This document shows positions 9,530 to 23,000 of a stretch of DNA of 64,000 nt, in pieces. A program made the translations under genes and the position numbers. Numbering within the stretch: the stretch's first letter is position 1; each line of letters starts with the position of its first letter. This DNA is from Tenebrio molitor (taxonomy: Eukaryota > Arthropoda > Insecta > Coleoptera > Tenebrionidae), in contig NC_091048.1 of NCBI RefSeq assembly GCF_963966145.1, positions 16,740,001 to 16,804,000 of the forward strand, read 5' to 3'. A model generated the notes under the pieces. It saw only the letters and a list, made by a program, of their open reading frames with translations, was not told the DNA's origin and did no database searches.

Positions 9530-9620
9530 TAGTAATGTTAAATACATACTATATTTACCTAAAAGTTTGAATTCTAGGGCGTAATTTATTTTTGTCACGA
9601 TTATACTTGTTTGTCACATA

Positions 9621-10434
9621 CCGGGTGTAGAATGGATTTTGGTACATACGCACTTTATGTGTAGTTAAAAGCGTAGAGGGTTAAAAGTAAAAATCCTCGG
9701 ATATTGGCTCCCCTAATCATTTTAGAACAAGACCTTAAATGCAAAAGTTGTAGAGTTTTAAAAATGGTTTCTAATTCTTACTTTTTTTGTTTTTTTAACA
9801 ACTTCCGGAAGTACACAAGAATGGAAAAAAGAATTCAAGAATTTGTCAAAATATGTAGCAATATAGTCCAATTTTTACCCTTTTGCAATGACGTCATTAT
9901 CTAGTAACTTCACGTATGTTTGAGCTAGGATCAGAAACAAATTTGAATTGATCATAAATAACTACCTATAATGTTTCAAATGTGTTGACAATTGCTTCGC
10001 AAGGTTATGTTTGTAATCAATGTAATAAATGAAAGAAATCATTGAAAGAATATTGTCAAATTGACAGGAGCATACAATAACCTCAAAGTGATCATCAATA
10101 AATAAACGTGCCTTTTTTTTGTTTTTGTTTCTGTCGTTTCAATAATGAGAAATCGAGGAAGGAAATCGTGACGTCATCTCAAAAATTGGACTATAGCAGT
10201 GAAGTGTAACTGAGGTGACAACCAAACGCGTTTTGTCAATAGATTTTTAATATTTAATTTTTCTTGTCTAACAGACCAGGATATGTTAGTAAATTTAGAT
10301 ACCATTTTTTTTACTCTACAACTTTTGTATTTAATGTTTTGTTGGAAAATAATTAGGGTAGCCAGTATCCGAGGATTTTTACTATTACACGTAAAGTGCC
10401 TATGTACTCGTACCAAAATCCATTCTACACCCTG
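9621..10434. mobile_element. TA-flanked element with long inverted arms
   Basis: The ends are CCGGGTGTAGAATGGATTTT (left) and the complement of CAGGGTGTAGAATGGATTTT (right), each next to TA. The arms extend inwards with AAAATCCTCGGATA, GGCTCCCCTAAT / GGCTACCCTAAT and AAAAGTTGTAGAGT, about 150 bp in all. A further inner pair (ATTGGACTATA with TGACGTCAT) occurs at about 9866-9895 and 10170-10197. 814 bp, no transposase. The end sequence is of the mariner type. Confidence 0.85.
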
Positions 10435-11700
10435 TATATGTGGGCATCACATGTGACGCTTACGGGTTGCGCTGTTGCGCAGTATAATCCTAACCGCTAC
10501 TCGTATTCCACAAGTATGCTTTTTTTTTGGGGTAATTATCCTTGTAACAACGAGTAACGTGGGATCCTTTATGATTTTGGAAAAAACAGGCAAATTGGGA
10601 CTGCTTCGCTAAACACATGGGAGAAACTAGTCCATTTCGGGTAACGGTCATTTATTTGCCGCAAGGAAAACCGTGAGTACATGCATGGCCGAAGTTAGCT
10701 TGTCGAAGCGGGGGGCAGATTTGAAATGAAAGATGGGGGCCACTACGGGGCTCGACTGGGGTCGCCGTCGTTTTCTAAACGGGGCAGTTTCATGACTGGA
10801 AACCAGGCCCGTGTAGGTTCTCGTGTGCCCTTGGTGGAAGACCTCTGTTACATCAACTGTTTTATGTACAATGGCGTTTCACAGGACACAAGCCGGGGGC
10901 ACTGAACCCATAATGTGTTAGGTGTTGTAGGAACACCGACTTCTGTATTTTTATTTCGAATTTTGTCCACTCAACGTCGTCTATCTATAGCTCTTTTTGT
11001 TAAAACGTGTATTAGACACATAAGGCAAATGTCTCCCTCATCCATTCTGAAAACATACATGTCATAGGAAGTCGTAACTATTATTCTTTTATACAAGTGT
11101 AAGAGGATTTTAAAAACGCAACAGAAAAATTACCTCGTCCAGCCAAACATGTGGCTCATAAATTATGTTCTGAAAGGTCCTTGACTCGGGGGTGATTTTT
11201 ACCAGGGGCAAGACAGTGATGCGTGGCAGCTGGAACGGAAAGGAGCTGCTCGAGACGTAGGGGTACGAGAGTGACGTCAGGTGAATAATTGTGGCCCGGA
11301 AGTGGTGTAGTGAATTAGGCTAGTGATAGCCGGTAATAGTTTGGGCAACCTGGGCTATGAATCAGTACCTTAATGCGTAAAACCTCCCTATACCATGGTA
11401 TGATTCCTGAGCACCGGATGTCCGGGTGGGGCACCTTTGGCTCATGACACGGCTAGGCCGTTGACCGGGCGCGTCTTGTAGGGACGGCTGGTGGTGGCAA
11501 CCAAATGCACCGATCATACGTTGCTGGTCAAACGGTTATCAGGTCATCCCGGTCCCCAGGTAGTCAGGGGGCATAGTAACGTATGGAAGGGAGTTATCGC
11601 GCTCTCACGCTGGCCGTGGCGGTCTTCTTCTGTGGAGGCTGCGGGTGGGCTGTGATCGAGTAATTATCAAATATTGAGGGGATAACGCCCTTGGGCAAAA
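10435..11700. other. GC-richer block without reading frames
   Basis: This 1.2-kb stretch stands out for high GC and CpG content in an AT-rich neighbourhood, yet has no open frame of note on either strand. Runs such as GGATGTCCGGGTGGGGCACC (about 11416), GGCAACCAAATGCACC and GGTCATCCCGGTCCCCAGG (about 11541) suggest a structured RNA-like or untranslated region. One guess is the 5' untranslated part of a non-LTR retrotransposon, or a decayed one. The left edge abuts the TA element at 9621-10434. I do not recognise it. Confidence 0.4.
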
Positions 11701-12765
11701 ACCAAGTCTTACACAAGTCAATTGAAAAATTGATCATTTCAGGATTTTAGAGTAATGTAGGTACTGGAACAGAATTTCATACGAAGAGAATGCAGACGAT
11801 CTGTTCTCCCGTTAAATATTCAAGTTAGGTTGTAAAAACAAGATAAAACAATAAATTGTTTTTTCCGTTGACCGCTTGTTAATTTCAATATTAATGAATT
11901 ATTTGGTCTAAAATATAGTGTATTAATGGACCTCATTAATACACTATTTTTCATTAATCAACGATTCTTGCGATTTTGACGTTTTGATGATATTTTGATG
12001 TATAAACAACCTCGAACATGTATTGTTTGCACTTACCAACACTGCAGGAGGTAGTGCAGAAGGGTTTTCTATATTTTATAGCTCCATAACTGCACAATTA
12101 CGAATTCACTTTTTCAAAAGCCGACCTTTTTGGTTATAATTCGCAAGTCATATTTTTCAAAAGTAACTCTAGGTTTTCTTAGCAACCTTGATTTTTACGT
12201 GAAATTGAATGTGAATGGAGTTGACGTCTTCTGACACTCTTTGTGGTAAAATGAATAGAAAGTGAGGACAAAAAAGGGTGAAGGTCTTTTATAAGGTTTC
12301 ATCTTTATCGAAAAAGATGAAATTGGTTTTGATTTGGCTTTAATTTGATATTTTGTCCCAAGAAAAAAGTTCGGGCCATTAATAATCTCAACTATTAAAG
12401 GCACTCATTCGTTACACTCGTTCGTGCTTTAAACAGTTTCAATTATTAATCGCCTTCATTAACCAACTAGTTTATTAAATAACTATTTATTATTATTTTG
12501 GATTCGTTTCAATTGTTCACCAGAAATCCAAGTTATTACAGGCATTTTTCAATAAAAGATATTTTGCGTACCTCACAAGTGTGTTTTATTTTGCAGCACT
12601 CTTCCAACTGGAACCCTCATCGATTGCATGACGAACCTTTTCCGCCAAAAGAAAAACACAACGTAGGGCCCTTCGCTTCGATGACGATCACCACCACACT
12701 TGTGTCAGTTTTGCGCAGGTTCAAATATTTGGCGGAAAGAAGTAATGTATTAGATCATCACACCA
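11701..12765. other. No gene seen; one small hairpin
   Basis: AT-rich. A strong hairpin at 11910-11951 has arms ATAGTGTATTAATG and its complement around about 7 bases. Around 12650 and 12730, CCTTTTCCGCCAA and TTTGGCGGAAAG are inverted, which may be the remains of a short element. A 116-codon frame across 12498-12848 runs into the palindromic repeat and has no recognisable product. Confidence 0.35.
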
Positions 12766-12876
12766 CGGATGTTATGAATCATAACAACCTAAGATGTCTT
12801 AAAATCCGAGCTCGTAGACCGAGGATTTCAAACCGAGATCTGCGATAGTTATGATTGTCATAACATCGCTAGGTAT
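12766..12876. repeat. Palindromic element, copy 2
   Basis: Inverse-orientation partner of 4791-4902. It reads ATGTTATGAATCATAACAAC, then AAATCCGAGCTCGTAGACCG followed by AGGATTT, then ATAGTTATGATTGTCATAAC, and ends with CGCTAGGTATG. Relative to copy 1 the central stem is inverted while the arms keep their order. The copy lies outside any larger element that I can define. Confidence 0.75.
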
Positions 12877-13400
12877 GTTACTTTTAGTGATTCTGTAATA
12901 ATTAAATAAAGATGTAAATATCAATTTACAGACGGCAGTTTGGGGAGTTCAATTGAACGTCACTTTTCTCCATATTCCCCATAGTTCACTTTTTTTTAGT
13001 TTGCACGTTGATTCATATCAGGTCGAAAGGTCGAAAAAAAACTGTAAAAAATGCTGATACCCAGATAGTAGATCAGTTAAAACTTTCCAATAATATTGTA
13101 CGTTTGCAATGTTATTTGGGATAATGGAGCTAACTTGTACACATTTCGAATTGGTTTCTAAGGTGGGTTCTTCAAGATAGTTGGGTTTAGTGGAAATTTC
13201 AGGATAACGGAAAACATTCTACAATGTAAAGACCATACTTTGAACCTGATGGAATATTTTTTATATTGGCACCTACATTTTCTTTGTGCATTTATAAATA
13301 TAATTGATACAGATGACATGCTCTATTTTCGAAGCAAATTTCAAAGAAATGTTCTTTAAAAATTAATGAATTATCTTTTTATCTTAATTTTAGAAGCATC

Positions 13401-14592
13401 TATAGTCCATTCATTTTAAATCTTGGGTTTAGTAATAAAACTTGCCTGCTTTGACATTTGTCCGAAACTCAGTGAATCTAAAACTGTGTTCAATACCGAG
13501 GGCCAACTACCAAACCTGACCATAGGAATTTAACATGAAAAATAGTTTTTGCGTGATTTCAGGTACCTACTTCATTAAGAAATTGATTAAATTTAACACT
13601 TGTTAAATGGTCAAGTTATTAGAAACATTTTTATTCACATTTATCAAAATGTCGAAATATGTTTGTGTTTAAATTTACTACTAAAATCGCCCAATAATTT
13701 GATTATTAAAAATACCATCCCAAACATTAAATTTCTGAGGGCATTGCGTTCTTGTAGTTAAATTTATCCGCGGATTTTCTTGAGACAAATATCGAGTGTT
13801 CTGGGTGGCTCATTATTTAACATACATTTGCATTCGTCGGTAAAACATCTGTTTTTAGGTACTATAAATATGTTCTGCTTACCTTATCTATACGACGGGT
13901 GCAGGTAATAATAAGACATCCCAAGCGTAGACAGAAAGTACATAATAATGGGGTTTTCCAGAATTTTAAAAATACAGGATCGGCCGGCCCTAAGCCACTA
14001 AACAATACAGTCTTAGTTGTACCGTTCAAGAAATAACTTGTGTTGTGTAAAGTAAATTCAGTGCGTTAATTTTACTCAATATGTCAGGTGGTTTGGGTCA
14101 TTTGACTTATCAGTCTGAACAAATTATTCTTAATGTGCTGGAATATTTGTTGCCAATACTGGTGAATCATCTAGTGAATTTGATTCAGATGACGATTAAT
14201 TTTCTAGTTGTTTATGTAAGTATTTTATTATTTTATTTATTAATTTACTTTAAAGTATACATGTAATGGATACTTTATTAATTACTCTTATTTCCTTATT
14301 TAGTAATCTTAGTTCTCAAATACAAAATTTCCCAATACAAAATCAACATCTCTTAACATTTTTTTGGTCACTGATCGCAAAATGTGTTTTAATTTTTTTT
14401 TATTTGCGGATACTTTAAGGTCTCTTTCTTTTGCTCGTCGATAAGATGGTGAAAGTACGACGTGGTACCAATTTTATGTGAACAGAGGGATTACTACTTT
14501 ACAGTACCCACACAATGAAAACTTGCCGCTTTCGTAATTTACGGCGTTTTGAGTTTACAACTTTACCCAAGATTTAAAATGAATGGACTATA
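13401..14592 (-). mobile_element. 1.2-kb TIR element with transposase relic
   Basis: The ends TATAGTCCATTCATTTTAAA (left) and TTTAAAATGAATGGACTATA (right) form a perfect inverted repeat, extended by TCTTGGGTTT / ACCCAAGA. A DDE transposase fragment can be read on the minus strand at 13766-13850. The rest is AT-rich and degenerate. The TA-rich edges fit the Tc1/mariner superfamily. Confidence 0.8.
13766..13850 (-). pseudogene. Mariner-type DDE transposase fragment
   Basis: The minus strand reads FTDECKCMLNNEPPRTLDIC, then LKKIRG and a stop. It corresponds to the segment around the first catalytic aspartate in insect transposases ('F.DE..F..N..-N..N.R.W..ENP'). The same block, better preserved, occurs in the element at 61376-62287. 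It is too short and broken to function. Confidence 0.55.
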
Positions 14593-14774
14593 GCAAAATG
14601 TTATAAAACTTGAAGTTGGCCACAGAATCAACTTTTCAGGTGGAGTGAAACGATCCGACTACTCGAGTAGTAAATTTTAATGAAGTTGGCCATGTGTTAC
14701 TGAATTATTCTGACATTTACATTTAAAATGAAAAACCAAAAGTCAAACAAAAAAAAATACACAATAATTACAAA

Positions 14775-16871
14775 ATTGTCCGTATTGCATCTTTATTTTT
14801 AAATTAGGTATACAATAAAGAATTGGTGATATTACAATACAAATAAACACAACTTAAATGAAATTATATGAAACCAGAGGAACCAGGAGTAGTATACCAC
14901 TTTTTCACAGTCACAAACTTACAGCTTCCCGGTCGATAGAGGGTGTGATAAAGTGATATACAGCTGGTAAGCTCAGAAAAACAGCGTTGACGTGTTTGGC
15001 AGAAGCTTTTTAAATGCAAAGTCTCCGTTAGCATTCAATTATAGAATTTCATATACATTTGCTCAATGTGAGCAATAATAATGAACAAACATGCAGAGGC
15101 ATGACTAAATCTAAATCATAAACAAGCTAATTTATGATGGCAATATGAACTGATTATTACTGTTATATATGTCTGTATAACAAGCCATGGGTAACAAATG
15201 AGAAATAAATAAGTATAAAAAAAATCATAATAATCTATAATATCACTAGTAAACTGCTTGAAACAAAATTCGTTCTAAAAATATGTAATCAATGTCCATA
15301 AATTATAAAACAATCTCTGCACGTTGTGTTCTCTTTTTCTAAGGAAGAACAATAATTGTATCTTGAATGTGTTTTCTTTAAGAGGTTTACAGTGAAGAAG
15401 CCGTGAGGGTGAACAATTTCTCTTTTAATTAACGGAAAGACTGCTGCGGCTATACTGGAAATATTGGATGGGCAAAGCATAACCGACTAAATATAACATA
15501 CACAGGTTAGCCATCATCCAGACTTTGAGCGAATTATCACACGGGACCTCTAACAGAGCTTTCTATTTAACTCTTATACAAATAAATAATATCCTTACTC
15601 CCTAAATTTCTCGATAAAAAAATCCAGTATCTACAATTTCATACGCTATATCGTGTTATCATTAACCTATTTACAACTTGTTTCATTATAAAATCTCAAA
15701 ACTGAATAAACTCATTTACGTCACGTAACTCATTAGGCAAATACCTACATATTTGATCCTAACTCGAAACAGAACTTGAAACTTAGGCCAGAAATTGATA
15801 AAAAAACAAACAAACAAAAGAAAAATGAAATTAACAAAATTCGTTGACGTTCTCCAGTTAAATAAAGAAACAAAACCGACTCCGCATGACGTAAATTTGT
15901 TTGTTTAGTTAGAGCGTCCCTTCTTTTCCGTACAACACAGGGTAGAACCTAACCTCAATCATTATGCAATTGGTCCGGTCCTGCAACAACTACCATTATG
16001 CTTATATTCTTTTTTCACATTTTCCTTATTTCACTAAATAATTACATCAGTCTCAAGGGGGCAAATTATAATGCATTTGCGACACGAGTATTTGACAATA
16101 ATATTAATAAATATAATCATAACAGGAGCTAAACCGTCGGCGTCGGCGAACGCATCGGGTTCAACGAAAATTTTCTTTTAAATAACAATAATAAGAGAAA
16201 TCAAACAGATTCTTGCGGGCGCGGCCTAGGAGTTATAAAAAATTATCATCATAAACAGATCACATACAATATTATGAAATCTATGTTAAAACAGTCCAGC
16301 GTTTATGTCATTGAAGCTCTGATCACAGATTAACACGTGGTCACATGACTAGTGTAATGTCCAGCATTTTTTTTAAACAGTCTTCTTCTTTCTAACTCTA
16401 TCGTAAATGACGTCATTTAAGACTAACCCAAATTATTGTTGTAAGGCATGAACCTAGCTCGGAAAAATGCAGGCGGCCTAAATAAGCTTATTATGATGAT
16501 GTCGCTACAAATTATCACTTATCTGGATATCATAACAAGTAACTGAACTCATTAATAATCCTTTAATTGATATTATTCCACTTCCCCCGCTGGGCACTCC
16601 CGACACTCACCAAAGGATTATTAATGCGTTTCCGTCCCACGCGATATTCTCGTCACATGCAACAATATCCCGATGTAGTTTATTATCCCTGCATTTTTTC
16701 CAGACTCATTATTGTTTTGATCAATAACAAATCGGGCGATAGTCTAGTTAGTCCAGACACTGTGTTTATGGTAAATAATTATGTTCTGTTAGTTTATCTT
16801 TTTTTTTACTCTCGACTATTATATTTGACATCTTAGAAATATGAAAGTGCATTGGCAGTATCTATGTTTTA
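14775..16871 (-). other. Madm: Probable 3'UTR of Madm
   Basis: Downstream of the Madm stop (16872-16874) on the minus strand there is about 2.1 kb without transposon signatures, a contrast with the preceding 14 kb. An early AATAAA on the minus strand lies at 16679-16684, and a distal one (within AAATAAAG) at 14792-14797, just before the next repeat-rich part. An alternative short or long 3'UTR is plausible. This is inferred from spacing and signals; RNA reads would decide it. Confidence 0.5.
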
Positions 16872-17063
16872 CTAACTAGTGGAGTGCATGGGCACTTGAG
16901 TAGGTGTGGAATTGACCGCCGTCAACGGTAATGCAGCATTCACCAAGGCCGGCTGGGGAGGGGGCAGATGCGATAAGGGCTGAAAAATTCTACTTGGACT
17001 ACTACGGCCGGAACAGTCCTTTAACGTCTCTCCTATAAGGACAGCAATCTTGTCTCGATCCTC
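16872..17063 (-). CDS. Madm: Madm terminal coding exon and stop
   Basis: 192 bp (63 codons plus TAG), acceptor TTAACAG before GAGGAT. It encodes EDRDKIAVLIGETLKD, joining in frame to GFINE of the previous exon, then a Pro/Ala-rich tail ending VPMHSTS. The first 16 residues are conserved in the family; the tail is lineage-specific. It is separated from the previous exon by a 2.2-kb intron carrying a mariner-type relic. Confidence 0.93.
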   Translation of the reverse strand, partial: EDRDKIAVLIGETLKDCSGRSSPSRIFQPLSHLPPPQPALVNAALPLTAVNSTPTQVPMHSTS

Positions 17064-20000
17064 CTGTTAACACACAATCGATTTAATTTAATCTGCTCGG
17101 ACAGGAGCGCAGTCGGCCAACTTAAATACAACACCACAATTGTTAAAAATAATAAGAATTTGAATTTTGCTCCGTTAACCAAGAATCCACAATCGTCACT
17201 AATGCATCTGACTTATTAACGATTTTATTATTGATTTCATGTATCCATTCAATGTAGAATGTAACCGTTGTTTACTGATCATTAATTTTTTCAAAGTGGA
17301 AAAGTAAGTGCAGAAAAAGTAATGTTGGATTGGTAAATGCTGATTTAATGCAAATTCTGACTAGACTTTCTACTATTCAAAATTCTAAAGAAGATAACAG
17401 TCTTATGATGTTACATTTAAGCTGTCATTCGCATATTATACAGAGCGCCCAGAAATGTGGTAGCAAGTTTTTCGATTGGTCCCGCAAGATGACACTTTTT
17501 ACAGAGACCTTTTTTATGCATGGCAACGCCGCTATCTAAATTGAGATAAATAAATGTCAAGAATTGTCAAACGTAAAACATTCAAATTTAAATTTTATTG
17601 AAAATGTTCTAATTGACCATCATTATGCTCAATGTATAACTGAACCCTTCGAGCAACATCTCGACAAATTTTAGTGCACAAATCGCGGGTAAAAATTGTT
17701 TGGAAAACCTCCTTAACATATTCTTTTGAAAAAAATCCAAAATTGAATGTTGCAAGATTGAACAAATTTGGCTTTTCAAAAGTGCCATCTTGTGACACTT
17801 TGTGTAAAAGTTGCTACCACATTTCCGGGCGCACTGTACAACTCCTCGTGTTGCTCTTGTATACGGATCTGGAGAAATTCACCTAATTTTATGATAAATT
17901 GAAATACACTGCAGGAACAAAACAGGATTTTGAATGTTATACAATTGGCAAAAAGCAAATAAAAGACGATGTACATAATTTTCTACAAATCTGAACCTTT
18001 TTTTTAACTGAACACTGTAAAATCTAAAGAAGTCGTTAGTTCTTTCATTAGCAAAGTTATAATCCACATTTTTTTAACTTTTTTTTTTTAGAAAAGTGAC
18101 ATCTCATAGATTATTGAACTATGGCTTTCTTACTCTTTTCAGCTACAGCAACATAAATCTCTAATACATGGGTGCTAAAGTAAAAAAATCATTTATGCCT
18201 AACCAAGTGAAAACTCCAATAATTAACGATAACTTCTAATTTTAAACATTCGATATTCGAGATCTGTTTAATATTTGAATTTGAAAAAAGCGTTATTTGG
18301 TTCCCATCTATGATTTGATTCTTCAAACAACAGAACTGAAAAATACCACAAAGGCTGTGAAATAGGTCAGTTTATCATTCAGCCGTTGGCGCTGCAAGTG
18401 CCACTGTCATCTCGAGCTCAACAGAACTCGCAAACGATTTTACAGATTATTATTTGCGGATTTAGTAACAATTGGTAGAAAAACACGGATTATAGACAAA
18501 TCTGATCAGTACGGTAGAAGAATTTATTTTTTAATTATTCAACAAATAAACCACAATGTCAATCAATAAGGATGGAAATTTAAAATTTCTTTTATTTTGT
18601 CTTCACATAATTTGTAGAGCAGACAATCCAAATTAAATTAGTTGCAAATTTTACAGAAACTTTTACAATAAATGAATAAATCAAAATTAATTTCTAAAGA
18701 GAAATTCTATTAGTTTGAATCACACATTTGAATCAAATTAATTATCTTCAAACTTTACAAATGACCTTCATCAAAATAATATTTGTCAACAATTTTTTCC
18801 CTGATAATTTGGATATGCGTTTATTTTTATATAGACGAATATGTCAAATAAAGGTGTTAATTAAACTGACTAAAAATAATTTCAAGTTACACTGGTTCAA
18901 CAAATTATACAATTAAAGGGGAAAAGTAAAAACGGCATCTGCAAGACCACGTCCCAAAGAAGTCGTCATACAGCAGTTATATGCACATGCAAATATTGTC
19001 TATTATTGCACTATGCAAACATGTAGAACACAAAGAAGGAATAACGTTAGCTCTATTTAGGCTTCAAACATATGTCGATAAATAAAACAAAAGTTAGAAG
19101 GTCTTAGAGCCGAATTTTGCAACCTAATGACCGAGAATAAAGGTTTTTTTTTTTTTAATTTGTTCGGTTTCTACTATTTGGCAACAATAACAAGTTCGAA
19201 ATCGCAACCGGTATTCAAATTCTGTGAAAAAATACTAGCACTTACTTCATTTATGAAACCGTAATGTACCAATTCTTGAGCTAAACCTTTTGGAGAATCC
19301 GTTTGGGAAATACAACTAGTCAAGTGGCGATTCATTTTATCATCCATGCGGAGTACAATCGTCAACTGGAAAGACAACAGTAAACATTTCCATTAAAACA
19401 AATTCCGGTAGTCTATTTACCAATAAATCACAGCTCTCTTCTTTGGGTTTGATGTCGCACATCATATTGACAATTTTCCTATTTTCTACATCCATCGGTT
19501 CCGGTGTGACGGACTTGACCGATTCCGCCATTTCCGGTGATATTGCCCTTGACCGGGCCGGAGGGGGTTGCTTGGCGCCGAAGGCCGTTAAAGGATAAAT
19601 GCCGTTCCTAAACGCGCCCCATTATCATACCGTTTTATCAAGTCAAAAATTCATAACTTACTTGACGTCTTCAACGAACTTTTCCAATTTCTCCGTTATC
19701 GGAATATCGGACATTTTCATCTGAACCAGTGGACCAGACTTACGTTTAATTTCAGCCACTATCATATCAGGTCCATACCACCTCTGCATCAACTCATCTG
19801 TTATCGTTTCAGATATGTTCGCTGGAAAATATTGATTTCCATTAACGCGCAAAAAATATACACAAAAGATTAAAAAAAAACAGAATGAACCGAGAAAATT
19901 ACATAATTGCTGAGTTGGGACAAAAACCAAACTCCCCAGATGACGTGTACTGATTAGCTATTGTACAGTGGCGCCCTTCGCCGTTACATTTCCGTACTAA

Positions 20001-23000
20001 ATGTTACTAACCAGATCTTTTGACCAAACAATGGGCAGCTAGGAGTTTAAGACTGTGCACTTCGAAGAGAAGCGGATGAAAGAGTAGTTCTTTCGCGGTT
20101 GGCCTGTCGTTTGGATTCTTTTGCAGACACTTCTGTATAAAATCCTTCTGTTGTTCGTCTTCCAACGAATCGATGGTCTTCTTGATGTTCTCTTCGGTCA
20201 CCTTGTTTCCGGAATCGCCGTTGCCCACGATTTCGAGAGCGGCCATTTCCAAGGCGCACATGCCGAACGAGAAGATGTCCATTGGGGGGCCCATGCTGCC
20301 TAGAAAAGAAACGCCATACAATAAATAATCTTTTTAATACGGAAAGAAAAACTTTCACGACAGATATTTTTGTGTAACACAAATTTAAAAAGCGATCTAC
20401 CGGGTGATCATGAAGGTACTACACCACTGAACAAATGACAACCCCTTCAAATCTACCACAATCCCTAACGACAGCCGTAAAGTTAATCACAGCATTAACA
20501 ATTTTTCCACTTAAAATTGAACATAAAATCACTACCAGTTCAAGGATACGAAAATTTTGACGTAATCCAATGAACGTTTCAATATTCTAGCAGTGCAAAG
20601 TAGCAAAAAATGAGAGTTATTCATGCTTTGTTGCGACAGGCTGAGTCATATAACTGTGGAATTTGATAGTAAATAATGAAGGCTTTTTTCAACCACGTAA
20701 GTCCCACAAGTAATGAAGTTTCCAGTACGTTAAAATTTTCCTATCAGACCTTGGATTTACTTCGGTGCATTGGACCTTCTCCAATAGGGCCCAAATATAA
20801 AGGTTTCACCCTGTAAGGCAGTACATCTTTCTTAAAATCAATATCCAAGCATTCCTAAGACGAAATTGCTCATAATTATTTTTTACTTAAGTGATGTTGG
20901 AACCATCTTCAGTGACATTTTTATTCCTGACATTTTTCAACAAGTAACTCATGTATGACGAAGCGGGGGCATGCGCTTTAAATTCTGGTAAAATCGTTAT
21001 GGTTTGTATTTTCCGTCGAATTTATTTTGGCGTTTATCTTGGTTATGTTATATTAAGTTGTTAATTCATCCTGTTTATTTTAATTTCGAGTTGAATTTAC
21101 AGACTGTTACTTTTCTACGTATATTTTACGGTACACCCAAGGTTTCTTTAAGTAAAACAAAATCCTGACTTAATTTTGTTGATTTAAACGATGAATTATT
21201 TTCTTTGTTTAAATAATTAGTAATTACAGTACTATCGTGGATTCCTGTGTTCAGTATGTATTCATACTTTCTAATAATAACGCACAATTCCAATAATCGA
21301 AATAAATGATAAAATTACACCTACGTCGCAGCAAACAAATAATTAATTCGTAATTCACTGACCTAATGCCATACCAAAGTGCAATCATTTATGAGAGGAT
21401 TTTTCCACGTACAACCGTATCTGTTGCCGATTCCAACAAAAAATTAATCAGACATTGTTATAACTAAATTAGCTGAACTTGTAAAGATTAATATCTCGTT
21501 AATTCACTTGAAAAATGATGAGTGAAAGAGAAAGGGAAGAGATTCGTGAAAAATGCAAAAAAAGTATAAATATGCAAACCATCACCACAAAGTAATACAA
21601 AAAAATTCAATGAGTAGACAAATAATAAATTTCGTCATGTTCTTTTGTCTTTGAGGGGATCCTCTCACGATCGTGAAGCTTAAATAGAACAAAACGAAAA
21701 TTTATTATTCCATAGGTACTTTAAAAAAACAAAACTATTACTAGAAAAGCCGGTTACTTACTAGGATGTTCTGGTGCAATGAAATGCATATTTTTGAAAT
21801 CGTCCTGGCATGTTTTAACGTGATGGTTTATGGAATCAGGAGCCACTAGAGAAATGAAAGCGAAATTAGTAAAAAAAGTTTATAGCTCCAAGTGTGGCTG
21901 ATAGTGGGCAACCAACGGCGCAAACGAACCATCGAACCATCTTCGAGATCTCTTAACGTAAAGTGGCTAATCACCATCGGGCAACTGAGTCCAGTTAAGT
22001 GTTAAGGAAGTGAACGATTCGAAAATGATTGAGACACGAATTGGGAGCAGACGTTTTACAGAATATCTTTCCTCACTCATCACTAGTGCGTGTAAAATAT
22101 TTTCAGTATCGTATCCTTTCCCTACTTTACATACACGAAATGGATGAGGAAAGATTAACGAATGCCCGTCAAAAAGCATCTCGCATGCCCAGTTCAGCTG
22201 ATGTCCGTTTGACGCCGTGCCAACATCTCGATGAGTTCTTTCGGTGGTCGTCCATCGCGAAGATTTCGTGCTGGCAGGGCATGAAACGAACAAGTCTGGG
22301 CTGGGCGTAACGATCCGCCGCCGCTGATCGCGAACTATACAGCATAATAATTCCAAAAAAATAAACCAATTGAATAAGTAAAAGACACATTTTTTTCGAA
22401 AAAAGTGAATTTCATGAGATTTTTCGATGTGATTACCTGATCCAATCTTGACGAGGCCATTGTGCTGTATAAATATGGTATCACAGGTCAGATTGCCGTG
22501 GATGATTGGCGGAGAACAGGAATGCAAGTAACTGGAAAGAAAACAGACTGCAGATCATAGAACTGACGAACGCCGGCCGATCTCGCTGCAAACTGCTGAC
22601 ACAAAATTCGGATTTTTATGCGCTACACCGAGGCGCGGCCCAAAATCCACCCAAAAACAAGACACCAAAAAAAAAAAAGAAAAGGAAAACGACAAAAACC
22701 ACACATGACAGACCGCGCCTGCGGAGGGCATAAAAATTCCGAAAAGAGAAAACGTTTTTCGGATTTTCCCGATATGGTGCATAGAAATTGTATTTTTGGG
22801 CTAAAAAAACCACTTACCTTTGCGCTGACACTGTGAACACATGGTATTAACAATGTAACATGATTTGTAATATATAATATATAAATAATACAACATTTCC
22901 TTGTCAACCACGACAATTTACATACTCACAAAATCAGAATCATCGTGGCGACACAATTTTTACAATAAAATCTCATCATCTTAACAACTAGATTAAAGTA

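Noticed and set aside
20400..20813. Possible mariner-type element in a Madm intron (TACCGGGTGA ... TCACCCTGTA)
   Set aside because: Only about 10 bases pair; the inner sequence does not continue the inverted repeat. Too weak to list as an element.
21967..22527. 186-codon minus-strand frame over a Madm exon and intron
   Set aside because: Only the first 33 codons are exon; the rest is intron read-through after the GTAATC donor.
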